NCBI GenBank assembly: GCA_030620095.1
Contig: JAUTXW010003387.1
Span: 496,001-560,000, forward strand
From: Kuschelorhynchus macadamiae
Taxonomy: Eukaryota; Arthropoda; Insecta; Coleoptera; Curculionidae
Reading direction: 5' to 3'
Length of the DNA stretch: 64,000 nucleotides
Under the pieces are notes generated by a model. That model saw nothing but the letters and a program-made list of their open reading frames with translations, did no database searches and had not been told where the DNA came from. Below are positions 23,098 to 31,589 of this stretch, piece by piece; positions within the stretch are counted from its first letter, which is position 1, and each line of letters begins with the position of its first letter. The position numbers and the translations under genes are program-made.

Positions 23098-23181
23098 TGA
23101 AGATAAATAAATTATTTGTAGAAAACATGTAAATAATATATAATAAATAAAACGTACATGAAACAAAATTATTTTATTAAG

Positions 23182-24114
23182 TCACTCTACATTATTTTTA
23201 TCTATCCAACTATTATGCTTATCACTGAAACCTAACCATTTTACAAATACTTTATTATTTTTACGTTTTAACACTTTTTCCACTAAATAAATGTCTGGAT
23301 ATTTAACTTTTTGCAATTGAAGTTCATAGAATCCTCCCTTGATGTCTTGTTTCTCTGCATCTTGAAGTAGGTATGTCACTGGATTTGTAAGTTGAACTTT
23401 CTTGATTATAAATATTTCAGTAGACCAATTCGGCCTATATTGCTTATCAAACACTCCTCTAAGTTTAGAAATGCGAACATGGTCGCCTACATTGTATTTT
23501 GGTTTGGGAGCAATTTTTATTTTGCTATAGGCAGTCTCCAACAAAAGTTTTTCATGCTTTTTTGTTATTTCTGAAGGTTTGAAACCTGTGGTCCTATGTT
23601 TTCTGTTGTTATAAACATTTGTAATATTTTTAATCAAGTCAAACCATTTGTAGGACCCTTGAATGCTAAATTCTTTCCACATCATTCCTTTTAGTGTGCG
23701 ATTAACTCTTTCGACGATTGAAGCCTTTTTTTCACTATACACCACGTAATGTTTGACTTTATACTTTTTTATTAAGTTTTGTACTTCTTTGCCCGTGAAT
23801 TCTCCTCCAGAATCACTGCACAGGTGAATCGGTGTTTGAGATTTGAACACATTTTCCAGCATTGTAGCGACTTCTTTTGACGTTTTCGATTTTAATGGAA
23901 ATGTCCATACATATTTGGAGAAACAATTAATGACTACTAAGATGTATTTATAACCTTTATTTTCCTTTTCATATTCCCTCATGTCGACTAAATCTGCTTG
24001 CATAAGATCCAAAAGGGACTTAATTATAACTTTTCGTCGTTGAAAATTAATTCTGGCTGGCTTATGTATTTCTTCAACAATATGACGTTTTACATCTGTA
24101 ACGTATTTAGACAT
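23182..24114 (-). CDS. int: Polinton integrase (RVE) with C-terminal chromodomain
   Basis: A 310-residue retroviral-type integrase. The catalytic triad is seen as D41 (QADLVDM), D101 (LCSDSGGEF) and E135 (SIVERVNRT). After the core there is an SH3-like segment (NVGDHVRISK), then residues about 268-308 form a chromodomain-like unit (YLVEKVL, VFVKWLGF, SWI). Chromodomains in integrases direct insertion through histone marks. The N-terminal HHCC zinc finger common in retroviral integrases is not visible. The enzyme would join the TIR ends to target DNA. Its frame is intact; it heads a minus-strand block with the two genes to its right. Confidence 0.93.
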   Translation of the reverse strand: MSKYVTDVKRHIVEEIHKPARINFQRRKVIIKSLLDLMQADLVDMREYEKENKGYKYILVVINCFSKYVWTFPLKSKTSKEVATMLENVFKSQTPIHLCSDSGGEFTGKEVQNLIKKYKVKHYVVYSEKKASIVERVNRTLKGMMWKEFSIQGSYKWFDLIKNITNVYNNRKHRTTGFKPSEITKKHEKLLLETAYSKIKIAPKPKYNVGDHVRISKLRGVFDKQYRPNWSTEIFIIKKVQLTNPVTYLLQDAEKQDIKGGFYELQLQKVKYPDIYLVEKVLKRKNNKVFVKWLGFSDKHNSWIDKNNVE

Positions 24115-24122
24115 TTTCGAAA

Positions 24123-25301
24123 TTATTCTATAATTTGAGCTTCTCGTAATTCCTCGATGATTGAAACGATTTCGTTGTTGTGACTCGAATTACCTGCAGC
24201 TTGAGATGCAAGTAACAATCTTAGTCTATCCACAAGTTCATTAGGGTCGTCCCAATGAACATAATCAACTGGTCGGTTTGTTACTGTCATAAGCATTCCT
24301 TCTCCTTGTTTAACATTTTCTTCCCTACCACTATCACTATCTGTCTCTTGTTGCATCATAATTGGCTCAATAATTCTTGTAAATTTCTTATTTTTATTTG
24401 TAGACACCATAGTTGAATCAAAATATTTTTCAACAGCTTTAGTATTGAATAATATATTTGCGTAATTTTGAGCGTCGTCTTTAGTATAGATTTTAGGAAT
24501 ATTCTGATTGAAAAGTAAACCGTAAAGCCCTTTAGTACCTTTATATTTTTTCCCAGCTACTAAAAGATCAGGTCCGTCAAAATCAATCCTCTTGTTTCCA
24601 ATGGAAAATCGTTCAATGTCTGGATCAAACTGAACTCTAAATTTTCCATCTGAATTCTCACTGTTTGGGTCTTTAATAAACTTTTTAATATACGTTAAAG
24701 GAAGTGGGTGATATTGTTCATAATAGTCGCTAAGTGATTTGTCTTTAATCGTTTTATCTAGTTGTTCCTCAAACTCTTTTTGTTTCCGAGCTTCGTCTTC
24801 TTGCATTTCCGTTTCCACATCTTGAATCATTTTTTGTTTTAATTTATTTTTCGGCTGACCGATCGCTGAAAAGGATAATCTTCGCTTTGGACGCGGTGCA
24901 GTGGCTGTTAGTACCTTTGGTGTATAATCATATTTTGCTTCTGGTGTGGACTGTATTAGTTTGGGTAGTGATACCGCCGGTTCCGACACTGTGGATTGTG
25001 TGTCATAATCGTCAGAGTCAGATACATTATATTCAATTTGTTCTTGTTTTAAACGATTTCTACCTTCTTCGTTGTGAACAGGTATTGAACTTGCATTGCT
25101 TAAAGTCACAGTTTCTCTAGGAATTAATTTATTTTCAATATTCTGCAAATGCTTGGTTATGGGTTTGAAAAGATTTTCATGTGTCATTTGACCGTGCTTA
25201 AGAAGTTTTAGTTTGTTTTTAATTTCATTTCTTTTGGTTATAAGTTGTTTTTTCACAACTTTTCTCGCAGTTTGTTTCTTGTTTCTATCGAGCCCAACCA
25301 T
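24123..25301 (-). CDS. Polinton conserved protein, DUF8207-like (392 aa)
   Basis: The N-terminal half is basic and probably coiled (many K, E and Q), with a serine/acid-rich linker. Residues about 190-310 form the conserved part, including YHPLPLTYIKKF, IGNKRIDFDG, and GTKGLYGLLFNQN followed by YTKDDAQNYANIL. This pattern is familiar from many uncharacterised insect proteins linked to Polintons (I believe DUF8207, from memory). The frame is intact with a clear ATG. It lies between integrase and ATPase on the same strand, with only eight bases to the integrase start. Function unknown; a structural or replication accessory role is plausible. Confidence 0.75.
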   Translation of the reverse strand: MVGLDRNKKQTARKVVKKQLITKRNEIKNKLKLLKHGQMTHENLFKPITKHLQNIENKLIPRETVTLSNASSIPVHNEEGRNRLKQEQIEYNVSDSDDYDTQSTVSEPAVSLPKLIQSTPEAKYDYTPKVLTATAPRPKRRLSFSAIGQPKNKLKQKMIQDVETEMQEDEARKQKEFEEQLDKTIKDKSLSDYYEQYHPLPLTYIKKFIKDPNSENSDGKFRVQFDPDIERFSIGNKRIDFDGPDLLVAGKKYKGTKGLYGLLFNQNIPKIYTKDDAQNYANILFNTKAVEKYFDSTMVSTNKNKKFTRIIEPIMMQQETDSDSGREENVKQGEGMLMTVTNRPVDYVHWDDPNELVDRLRLLLASQAAGNSSHNNEIVSIIEELREAQIIE

Positions 25302-25354
25302 AGCTCAACTCAATTTAAGTAGATTTTCAAGTAAACTAATAAAATGTCATTATG

Positions 25355-26038
25355 TTAGAGATATATATAGTTATCCAAACAATATCGATAACGTCCATCA
25401 TTCATTTTATTGTCTTTGAAAATTGATAAGAACCCATAAGGTTTTCCCCAGCAGAAGCCGCAAATTGACTTAAAATCTTCAAATGACATATCAGTACCCA
25501 CGTGATCTGTGTAAACATGACGTAGGTTTAAATCGTCTTGTTTGAATAATATTAAAACATTGGCATTGTCTCTTATTAGGTGTTTTGGTATTTTAGCATA
25601 GGTTTGACACAGATAGAAACAGTCAATGTTATTATGACGTCCCATACTGAAATATTCCCTCATAACATCCTGTTTGTCACATGCCACATCGTCAAAAATG
25701 ATTACAGAGTTAGATTTACTGTCAGAGGGATCGAGGATAGTGTCACCATTGTTAAAGGTATAGTAACCGATACCTTTGATTGGTGTCAACAGCTTTTCCA
25801 GATACACATACTTTGGTTGATAAAGAGATTTTGAGTAGAGATAGACGTTTTCGAATTTCAATCCATTTGGATGTTCCAGCAGACTAATCATAACATTGGT
25901 CTTTCCACAGTTTGAAGGACCTGTGATAACTGCCCTTATTGTAGACGGTAGCAATTTACTGTGTTTGATACTTCCTCTTTTAACTTCGTCGTGATTTTGA
26001 ATGTTTAAAGTTGTTTTTTGTTTCACAACTTTCTTCAT
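25355..26038 (-). CDS. Polinton genome-packaging ATPase (FtsK/HerA type)
   Basis: Starting at the ATG at 26038 the protein has 227 residues. Walker A is GPSNCGKT at 40-47; Walker B is VIIFDD at 112-117. Downstream, a YLCQTYAKIPKHLIRDNAN segment fits the sensor/arginine-finger region of the A32-like packaging ATPases of Polintons, adenovirus-like and NCLDV lineages. The enzyme would drive DNA into capsids. A longer frame to 26110 exists, but its extra 24 residues are hydrophobic and unlike the family start. It is divergent to the PLA2 gene, with about 107 bp between starts forming a likely shared promoter. Confidence 0.92.
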   Translation of the reverse strand: MKKVVKQKTTLNIQNHDEVKRGSIKHSKLLPSTIRAVITGPSNCGKTNVMISLLEHPNGLKFENVYLYSKSLYQPKYVYLEKLLTPIKGIGYYTFNNGDTILDPSDSKSNSVIIFDDVACDKQDVMREYFSMGRHNNIDCFYLCQTYAKIPKHLIRDNANVLILFKQDDLNLRHVYTDHVGTDMSFEDFKSICGFCWGKPYGFLSIFKDNKMNDGRYRYCLDNYIYL

Positions 26039-26145
26039 AGCGTTAAAAAACAAATCTTGACATGAAAAAGAATAAAATATGAATAACAATAATAGACGAC
26101 AACATAACAATTTATAGTTAGTATGTTTTGTTACGTCTTACAATC

Positions 26146-26904
26146 ATGAGATATTATACAAATCAAAGTGAAACAAAAAAAACCGGAAATGGTCTGCTAA
26201 ATACTGTAATAAATAAACTACCATTCGAGATGCACATACCTGGCTACCAGTTCTGTGGACCGGGTACCAAGCTGCAGAAACGTTTAGCACGTGGTGATAA
26301 AGGAATTAATCCCTTGGATGCAGCATGTAAGCAACATGATATTGCCTATTCAAATAACAAGGATTTAAGTAATCGTCATCAGGCTGATAAGATTCTTCTT
26401 AAAAGTGCTTTGAGCAGAATCAGTTCATCATCAGAGGCTGGTTGGAGCGAAAAACTAGCTGCATTAGGTGTATCAACAGCCATGCAAGCTAAACTAAAAC
26501 TAGGTATGGGTATAAAAAGGAAAGAGAGTTCTAAAAATAATCAGTGTGTGAAACAAACTTGTAACGTTCTACGTAAAGGTTCAACTGTCATGGCACAAAG
26601 TGCAAAAAGTATGGAAAATTATTTAAAAAAGATTGAAGCCTTGCTTGAAGAAGTGAATTCTTACAAGAGTAAAGCTCAACAAAAGCAGCAGCAGCGAGTT
26701 AGAAAGAATTCTCCCCTTAGTCCCACAAAAAATAAAAAGAAAATCGTTAAAAATTTTGAAGAGGAATCAAGTGATAGTGAACACATTGACAATTATCATG
26801 AAAAGAAAATGAAAGAAAAAATGTTAAATCGTAACATAAAAACTGTTAAAAGTAGCCGACCCAGCAGCAGCAGCAGCAATAAAAAAAAAACTTTTCGAAA
26901 ATGA
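26146..26904 (+). CDS. Polinton protein with parvovirus-type phospholipase A2 domain
   Basis: From the ATG at 26146 the protein is 252 residues. Residues 31-70 carry the PLA2 signature: the calcium loop (FCGPGTKL) and the active-site HD pair (H64, D65) in DAACKQHDIAYSN. This matches the VP1-unique PLA2 of parvoviruses and PLA2 modules reported in adintovirus-like elements, where it breaches endosomal membrane during entry. The C-terminal half is basic, Ser- and Gln-rich, with nuclear-localisation-like KKKR patches. The frame is intact and starts a plus-strand late-gene block. Confidence 0.88.
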   Translation: MRYYTNQSETKKTGNGLLNTVINKLPFEMHIPGYQFCGPGTKLQKRLARGDKGINPLDAACKQHDIAYSNNKDLSNRHQADKILLKSALSRISSSSEAGWSEKLAALGVSTAMQAKLKLGMGIKRKESSKNNQCVKQTCNVLRKGSTVMAQSAKSMENYLKKIEALLEEVNSYKSKAQQKQQQRVRKNSPLSPTKNKKKIVKNFEEESSDSEHIDNYHEKKMKEKMLNRNIKTVKSSRPSSSSSNKKKTFRK

Positions 26905-26905
26905 A

Positions 26906-27103
26906 ATGAAAATGGATATCCAAACGTTTAACAAGCGTAAAGCAGATATTTCGTCTGATATTGACTATGATAACAATACAAAAAAACCGAAGTTAGAAAT
27001 CAACGACAACGATTTAATTTCACAAAAATTGCAAAAACGTAAACGAAGTGATTCTGAGGACAACAATATTGTTTTTGAACCGAAGAAAAGATTTAAAGGC
27101 TAG
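26906..27103 (+). CDS. Small basic nuclear-type protein (65 aa)
   Basis: An ATG two bases after the PLA2 stop opens 65 codons, with two bipartite-like basic clusters (KKPK, KRKR) and an acidic/Ser stretch. Composition suggests a DNA-binding or nuclear protein, perhaps a core protein. It may also have arisen by splitting the C-terminus of the PLA2 gene, whose tail has similar composition. No homologue is recognised. Confidence 0.45.
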   Translation: MKMDIQTFNKRKADISSDIDYDNNTKKPKLEINDNDLISQKLQKRKRSDSEDNNIVFEPKKRFKG

Positions 27104-27170
27104 ATACCGTATAAATATTTAAGATTTTTAGTTTTCAAATTAGTTAATACCGAGCACTATTAAAGTAACA

Positions 27171-27695
27171 ATGTCCTCAAAGAATAAGCAACGTAACCGA
27201 AAGAAAAGATCCTCCAAAGTGATGAAAAGACAACAAAAAATACAACACAAAAAGATGCAGAGAAGCAGAAGACAAGGAAAGAAACGTATAAACTTTCCAC
27301 AGTTAACTAAAAAAATTAAAAATAATGTTTTAAAAAATCAACCTCGTACTATCGATGACGCTTTAAAGATTGCAGTTCAAACAGTTAAGGGTGAAAAACG
27401 AAGGATCAAACCACCATCCTCGAGAATAATTAGAATTCCCAAGACAGGAGGTGTGTTACCACTAATACCGATTTTTGCCGGTTTGAGTGCCTTGGGAGCA
27501 TTAAGCGGTGGAGCTTCAGCCATAGCAAAAACTATCAATGATGCACAAGCAGCGAAACGTCAATTGGAAGAAAATAAACGACACAATAGAACTATGGAAG
27601 CAGTTGCACTTGGCAAGGGACTCTACTTGAAACCCTTTAAAACTGGATATGGACTTTTTTTTCCCAACTTAGGTCCAAAACGTCAAATAAGCTAA
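27171..27695 (+). CDS. pVI/pX-like minor core protein (174 aa)
   Basis: The first 40 residues are densely basic. Residues 93-119 form a Gly/Ala-rich hydrophobic segment (PLIPIFAGLSALGALSGGAS), followed by an amphipathic helix (AAKRQLEENKRHNRTMEA) and the strongly conserved GKGLYLKP motif. This arrangement resembles the membrane-lytic pVI and DNA-condensing pX/mu proteins of adenoviruses, and is a standard Polinton gene next to the protease. It probably condenses DNA or disrupts membranes and may be cleaved by the protease. Frame intact; 26 bp before the next open frame. Confidence 0.8.
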   Translation: MSSKNKQRNRKKRSSKVMKRQQKIQHKKMQRSRRQGKKRINFPQLTKKIKNNVLKNQPRTIDDALKIAVQTVKGEKRRIKPPSSRIIRIPKTGGVLPLIPIFAGLSALGALSGGASAIAKTINDAQAAKRQLEENKRHNRTMEAVALGKGLYLKPFKTGYGLFFPNLGPKRQIS

Positions 27696-27721
27696 CATTA
27701 CCAGCACACGCCCTAAACAAC

Positions 27722-28063
27722 TTGGAACTTGATTTCTATGCAAAAAAATTGAAAATACCCTATTTTCGTGGAACTTTTATGAAAGATAAACTCCCCAAAA
27801 AAATTTATAGAAATGAATCGGCTATAGTTAATTTGGACAACTCCTACGGACCTGGCACTCATTGGACTGCATATCGAAAATATGGAAAAAATATTATTTA
27901 CTTTGACAGTTTTGGTAATTTACACCCACCCGTAGAGCTTTTAAGATATTTTAATTCTAATGGTACTTGTAATATATTTTATAATCATTCTCAGTTTCAG
28001 TCCTACAATTCTTACAACTGTGGCCATTTATGTTTGAATTTTTTATCTCATATGGAACAATGA
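27722..28063 (+). CDS. Adenain-like cysteine protease (start codon missing)
   Basis: The family signature is clear: KIPYFRGTFMKDKLP at the start, the catalytic His in GTHWTAY, Asp in IIYFDSFG, and Cys in YNCGHLCLNF. These proteases mature capsid and core proteins. The frame is open back to a stop at 27638 but contains no ATG before the one inside FMKDKLP (27779), which is too late. The N-terminus must therefore come from splicing, a frame change from the upstream gene, non-AUG initiation (a TTG is at 27722), or the start has been lost. The remainder is undamaged. Confidence 0.85.
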   Translation: MELDFYAKKLKIPYFRGTFMKDKLPKKIYRNESAIVNLDNSYGPGTHWTAYRKYGKNIIYFDSFGNLHPPVELLRYFNSNGTCNIFYNHSQFQSYNSYNCGHLCLNFLSHMEQ

Positions 28064-28143
28064 ATAAATAGATTAACATTATCTGGTTTGTTTCATTTAT
28101 TTTAATAGATTTGTAGTGATCGTTTCTCTCTCTTTTAGTTATA

Positions 28144-28839
28144 ATGTCATATACATTTACCTTATCGGGGAAAGAATCAACAATTTCTGCAAAGATTTAC
28201 CCACCAATTATATTGAGTGAAAGTGACGAGTACGTTTTAGGTTTAATAAATTTCGAAAGTTACAATTCAATTCCAAATGTGGATAAATCAAACAATGTAT
28301 TTCACTATGGTAAAAATAAAAAAATAGAACTACCTGAAGGCTCTTATGAAATACAGGATATCCAGAACTACTTGTTTAGGGCGTTAAATTTGGAAAAAGA
28401 AGGTGATCCAATTGTACTGCGATTGCAAGCAAACCATAATACACTACAGTGTGAAATAAAATGCAATAGGTCAATAGACTTTTCAAAAGACAACTCAATT
28501 GGAAGTTTGTTGGGGTTCAAAAATAAAGTATTGGAAGCAGACAAATTGCATATATCCGAAAACCCAGTAGATATATTTAAGGTCAACTCCATTGCTGTAG
28601 ACTGTAATTTAGTTACAAATGCCTACAATAACGGTAATCTGGTTCACATAGTTCACATGTTTTATCCCGAGGTGGCGCCCGGTTTTAAGATTGTTGAAAA
28701 ACCCTCAAACGTTATATATTTACCAATAAACACGCGCTATGTGGATGAAATATTGCTTAAAATAACCGATCAGGACGGAAAATTGGTCAATTTCCGAAAA
28801 GAACTGATAACAGTAAGACTACATCTAAAGCAGGTATAA
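28144..28839 (+). CDS. Penton-like minor capsid protein (231 aa)
   Basis: A complete 231-residue frame with ATG. Conserved blocks seen also in the second Polinton at 63159-63846 are EYVLGLINFESYNSIPN, GSYEIQDI, IGSLLGF, IFKVNSIAVDC, VHIVHMFYPEVAPG and LVNFR...VRLHLK. This is the single jelly-roll minor capsid (penton) protein of Polintons, forming the capsid vertices. It lies immediately before the small ORF and the major capsid gene, an order kept in both elements in this window. Confidence 0.88.
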   Translation: MSYTFTLSGKESTISAKIYPPIILSESDEYVLGLINFESYNSIPNVDKSNNVFHYGKNKKIELPEGSYEIQDIQNYLFRALNLEKEGDPIVLRLQANHNTLQCEIKCNRSIDFSKDNSIGSLLGFKNKVLEADKLHISENPVDIFKVNSIAVDCNLVTNAYNNGNLVHIVHMFYPEVAPGFKIVEKPSNVIYLPINTRYVDEILLKITDQDGKLVNFRKELITVRLHLKQV

Positions 28840-28843
28840 GAGC

Positions 28844-29056
28844 ATGGTTTTTCTTTATGAAGATAATGCATTAGGGTTACCCATTAAGTACCATAAAAAC
28901 AAGTCGTCCACTGGAATAATCAACAGTCCAAGACTACGTGAACATCAGTTAACATCTGAAAATAGAGCTTTTTTAATTTCCTTAGGATTTAAACTAAATA
29001 ATAATAATAATTATAATAATAATAATAATAGGAAAAATAAGGAGATATTGGTGTAG
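28844..29056 (+). CDS. Small conserved ORF between penton and major capsid (70 aa)
   Basis: The ORF starts MVFLYEDN and has the block RLREHQLTSENRAFLISLGF, then an Asn-rich low-complexity tail. A counterpart lies at the same place in the second Polinton (62986-63156): it starts MVILYKKN and has ELTTANKKFLESLGLKL. Conserved position and the shared LT..N..FL.SLG.KL motif support a real gene. The function is unknown; a capsid-associated peptide is plausible. Confidence 0.6.
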   Translation: MVFLYEDNALGLPIKYHKNKSSTGIINSPRLREHQLTSENRAFLISLGFKLNNNNNYNNNNNRKNKEILV

Positions 29057-29133
29057 TTTTAAGTTACTTCTTAGTGCAAATCTTCGACACTTTTTTTTAA
29101 TATTCAACTGGAATTGTGCCTATAGTCAAAGAA

Positions 29134-30357
29134 ATGAGTTCCAATATTCTAAAAGTAGGAGACAACGTAATAAGTGATGATTCAATAGTTAGTTACCAAT
29201 ATCATACACATCAACCGTACTCTGCTACGACTTTGAACAACAACGATGAAATTAGGATACCTATTCAAACCCAAGATCTCTATACCTTACCTAGTCAAAG
29301 CTTTCTATACATTGAAGGCAAACTGACAAAAGAGGATGGTACATTTAGTGACAACATAAAGTTTACCAACAATGGTCTTATGTACCTTTTCGAAGAGATC
29401 CGTTACGAATTGGGAGGAGTATGCATAGATCGAGTAAGGAATCCTGGAATAACCTCAACTATTAAAGGTTATGTATCGCTTACGCGAAGTGAAAGTTCTA
29501 ATTTACAAAATGCAGGATGGAACACTGAAAACCATCCAAGTCTATTAGATGACAAAGGAAACTTTAGTGTATGCATTCCCTTAAAACTTATAATGGGCTA
29601 TGCAGAAGACTTTAATAAAATTATCATGAATATTCGACAAGAATTAGTGCTTATTAGAAGCAACAATGATTTGAATGCAATATGTCAGTTGGCCGATAGA
29701 AAGGAAACTTATAAAATTGCACTTAGTAAGGTGTTGTGGAAAATACCACACGTCACCGTGAGTGATAGCCAGAAGTTACGTCTGTTAAGACAATTTGAAA
29801 GTAACAGAGATTTGAATATTGCTTTTAGAAGCTGGGAATTACATGAATACCCTCAGCTGCAACAGAGTAAAAATCACAGTTGGGCAGTCAAATCATCAAA
29901 TCAGCTGGAGAAACCTCGTTTCATAATAATAGGGTTTCAAACCGATGTGAAAGGAAAAATTGCTAAAAACAGCAGTCATTTTAACCACTGTGGTTTAACA
30001 AACCTAAAGGTTTACCTAAATTCAGAAGTATTTCCATACGATAACTTAAACGTGGACTATGACACCAACAAATTTGCCATTCTTTACGATATGTATGCAC
30101 AGTTCCAAAGATTGTATTATTACAAACGTCACAGCGATCCATGTTATGAACCTGCAAGTTTTAAAGGTAAAGCTCCACTGGTAGTCGTCGATTGTTCTCG
30201 ACAAGGTGAAGACGTGCTGAAAGGAGGGGCCGTAGATGTTCGCATAGAGTTTGAAACAAGTAAAGCAGTGTCTGCCAATACTACAGCCTATTGTCTTATT
30301 CTACACGATAGACTAGTTAAATATAATCCTCTAACTAGCACAGTAAAAGTTCTTTAG
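29134..30357 (+). CDS. Double jelly-roll major capsid protein (407 aa)
   Basis: The ATG at 29134 (MSSNILKVG) is preferred over the GTG at 29116. Conserved blocks are NNNDEIRIPIQTQDLYTLP, SFLYIEGKLT, FEEIRYELGG, GITSTIKGY, AFRSWELHEYP, NLKVYLNSEVFPYDNLN, ILYDMYAQFQ, and the end AYCLILHDRLVKYNPLT. These define the DJR major capsid protein of Polintons, the hexon-like subunit. The frame is intact. The second Polinton's homologue (61749-62989) has the same blocks but three frame breaks. Confidence 0.92.
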   Translation: MSSNILKVGDNVISDDSIVSYQYHTHQPYSATTLNNNDEIRIPIQTQDLYTLPSQSFLYIEGKLTKEDGTFSDNIKFTNNGLMYLFEEIRYELGGVCIDRVRNPGITSTIKGYVSLTRSESSNLQNAGWNTENHPSLLDDKGNFSVCIPLKLIMGYAEDFNKIIMNIRQELVLIRSNNDLNAICQLADRKETYKIALSKVLWKIPHVTVSDSQKLRLLRQFESNRDLNIAFRSWELHEYPQLQQSKNHSWAVKSSNQLEKPRFIIIGFQTDVKGKIAKNSSHFNHCGLTNLKVYLNSEVFPYDNLNVDYDTNKFAILYDMYAQFQRLYYYKRHSDPCYEPASFKGKAPLVVVDCSRQGEDVLKGGAVDVRIEFETSKAVSANTTAYCLILHDRLVKYNPLTSTVKVL

Positions 30358-30369
30358 TAGAAAAAAAAA

Positions 30370-30915
30370 ATGTACGTTTTGGATGTTCAAGGATTTCAAT
30401 ATGGAAACACTAGTTTTTTTTGTAAAGAAATTGCAATTCTGGATACTTCAAGTGGTAACTACAAGCACGCAATGGTTAAATTTCAATTTGATCTAAATCT
30501 ATTTAAGTACAAGATTGAAAACCACATGAATTGGTTAACTCGAAATATACATGGTTTGGAATGGTTTAGTGATCGTTGTGGTGGTGTCGGAAGTATTATT
30601 ATAAACTATGAAAACTTGACAGATTTTATCAAGAATTTTATCAATACATCTTATGGTGTTGACACTGTTGATGGAGCAAATGTCATAATCGCCGTAAAGG
30701 GAGGTCAAAAGAAAGAGTGGTTAAGCAAGCTGTTGGAAGAGAATTACCATGTAATTGATTTAGAGGAAAACAACTGTCCTTCTTTGGAAAATTTAAAGAA
30801 AATGTTAAAATCTAATCACTGTAATAAACATGTAAATAACGACTTAAATTGTGCGTTAGAAAATGTATTTTTTATATACTACTACTGGAATTTGCTACAC
30901 AGTAAAACCTTGTAA
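30370..30915 (+). CDS. Polinton exonuclease-like family member B (181 aa, intact)
   Basis: This is the only intact member of the three in the window. It shows LDVQGF (D5, Q7), KEIAILD (E20), NIHGLEWF, VIIAVKGGQKKEWL, VIDLEENNCPSLENL and a C-terminal Cys/His block ending NCALENVFF. The spacing echoes DEDDh exonucleases, in which D-x-E, E-[IL]-A, a V-x-H-N strand, the D of the D/PSLxxL region and H-x-A-x-x-D recur. The second acid is Q and the last is N, so ordinary two-metal catalysis may be lost. It directly follows the capsid gene with 12 bp between. Function unproven. Confidence 0.6.
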   Translation: MYVLDVQGFQYGNTSFFCKEIAILDTSSGNYKHAMVKFQFDLNLFKYKIENHMNWLTRNIHGLEWFSDRCGGVGSIIINYENLTDFIKNFINTSYGVDTVDGANVIIAVKGGQKKEWLSKLLEENYHVIDLEENNCPSLENLKKMLKSNHCNKHVNNDLNCALENVFFIYYYWNLLHSKTL

Positions 30916-31094
30916 ACAATTTTGTAAATAAAACTGTATATTAAATAAACCATTTTGTTTTTTCTCAAATAGTTAAAATGCTGAAAGTGGGAGTGATTAA
31001 ATTTAATATAAATACCTGCAGCTCATTCAAAGTAAAAAAAAAAAAATTAGTTTACATTTCGTTCGTGGACTGAGTGGTATTACAAGTTCTATTT

Positions 31095-31583
31095 ATGGAG
31101 TCTATTTCAGCCAACTCTAGTTTTAAACAAAATTCTAAAAGAAAAACTAACAACGATGAAAAATGGTTGCTGACGTATGGACCGACTACGCTGTGTATTG
31201 AAAAAGCAAGAGCGTTAATTCCACCTGGTGTAAATAAGTTTATTTTATGTTTATATATAAATCGAGGATGGGTGAATAGTGGCATAAAATTCATACCTGT
31301 GACGTCTTCCATTGAAGAAACAAGAACTTTATTAGAAATTGTGTTTAAAAATTTCACATACAAATTACCAAGTGAGGAAAAAATGAAAAATCGACGGAAT
31401 ATTTATAAACACGCGGCACGGGAAGAAGCAGATGATGGAATGTTTTCTATTTGTATTGCCGAAGAACACGCCTACATATGTGTTGCTAAAGCTATGCATT
31501 CAACAGAAAATTATAAGGAAACCTTCTTTGACTTTCTGGAATTTCGTTACCGTAAAAATAAGGAAGAATTACGAAATATGTGA
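31095..31583 (+). CDS. Polinton hypothetical protein (162 aa)
   Basis: The ATG at 31095 (MESISANSS) is chosen over an upstream GTG. After a basic, Ser/Asn-rich start there are well-ordered segments such as ARALIPPGVNKFILCLYINRGW and GIKFIPVTSSIEET, suggesting a compact globular domain, then an acidic-basic helical region. I do not recognise the family. It is convergent with the nucleotidyltransferase-like gene, six bases apart. Confidence 0.55.
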   Translation: MESISANSSFKQNSKRKTNNDEKWLLTYGPTTLCIEKARALIPPGVNKFILCLYINRGWVNSGIKFIPVTSSIEETRTLLEIVFKNFTYKLPSEEKMKNRRNIYKHAAREEADDGMFSICIAEEHAYICVAKAMHSTENYKETFFDFLEFRYRKNKEELRNM

Positions 31584-31589
31584 TTGTAA

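Noticed and set aside
24887..25120. Plus-strand ORFs opposite the DUF8207-like, ATPase and integrase genes
   Set aside because: Shadows of intact, motif-bearing genes on the minus strand.
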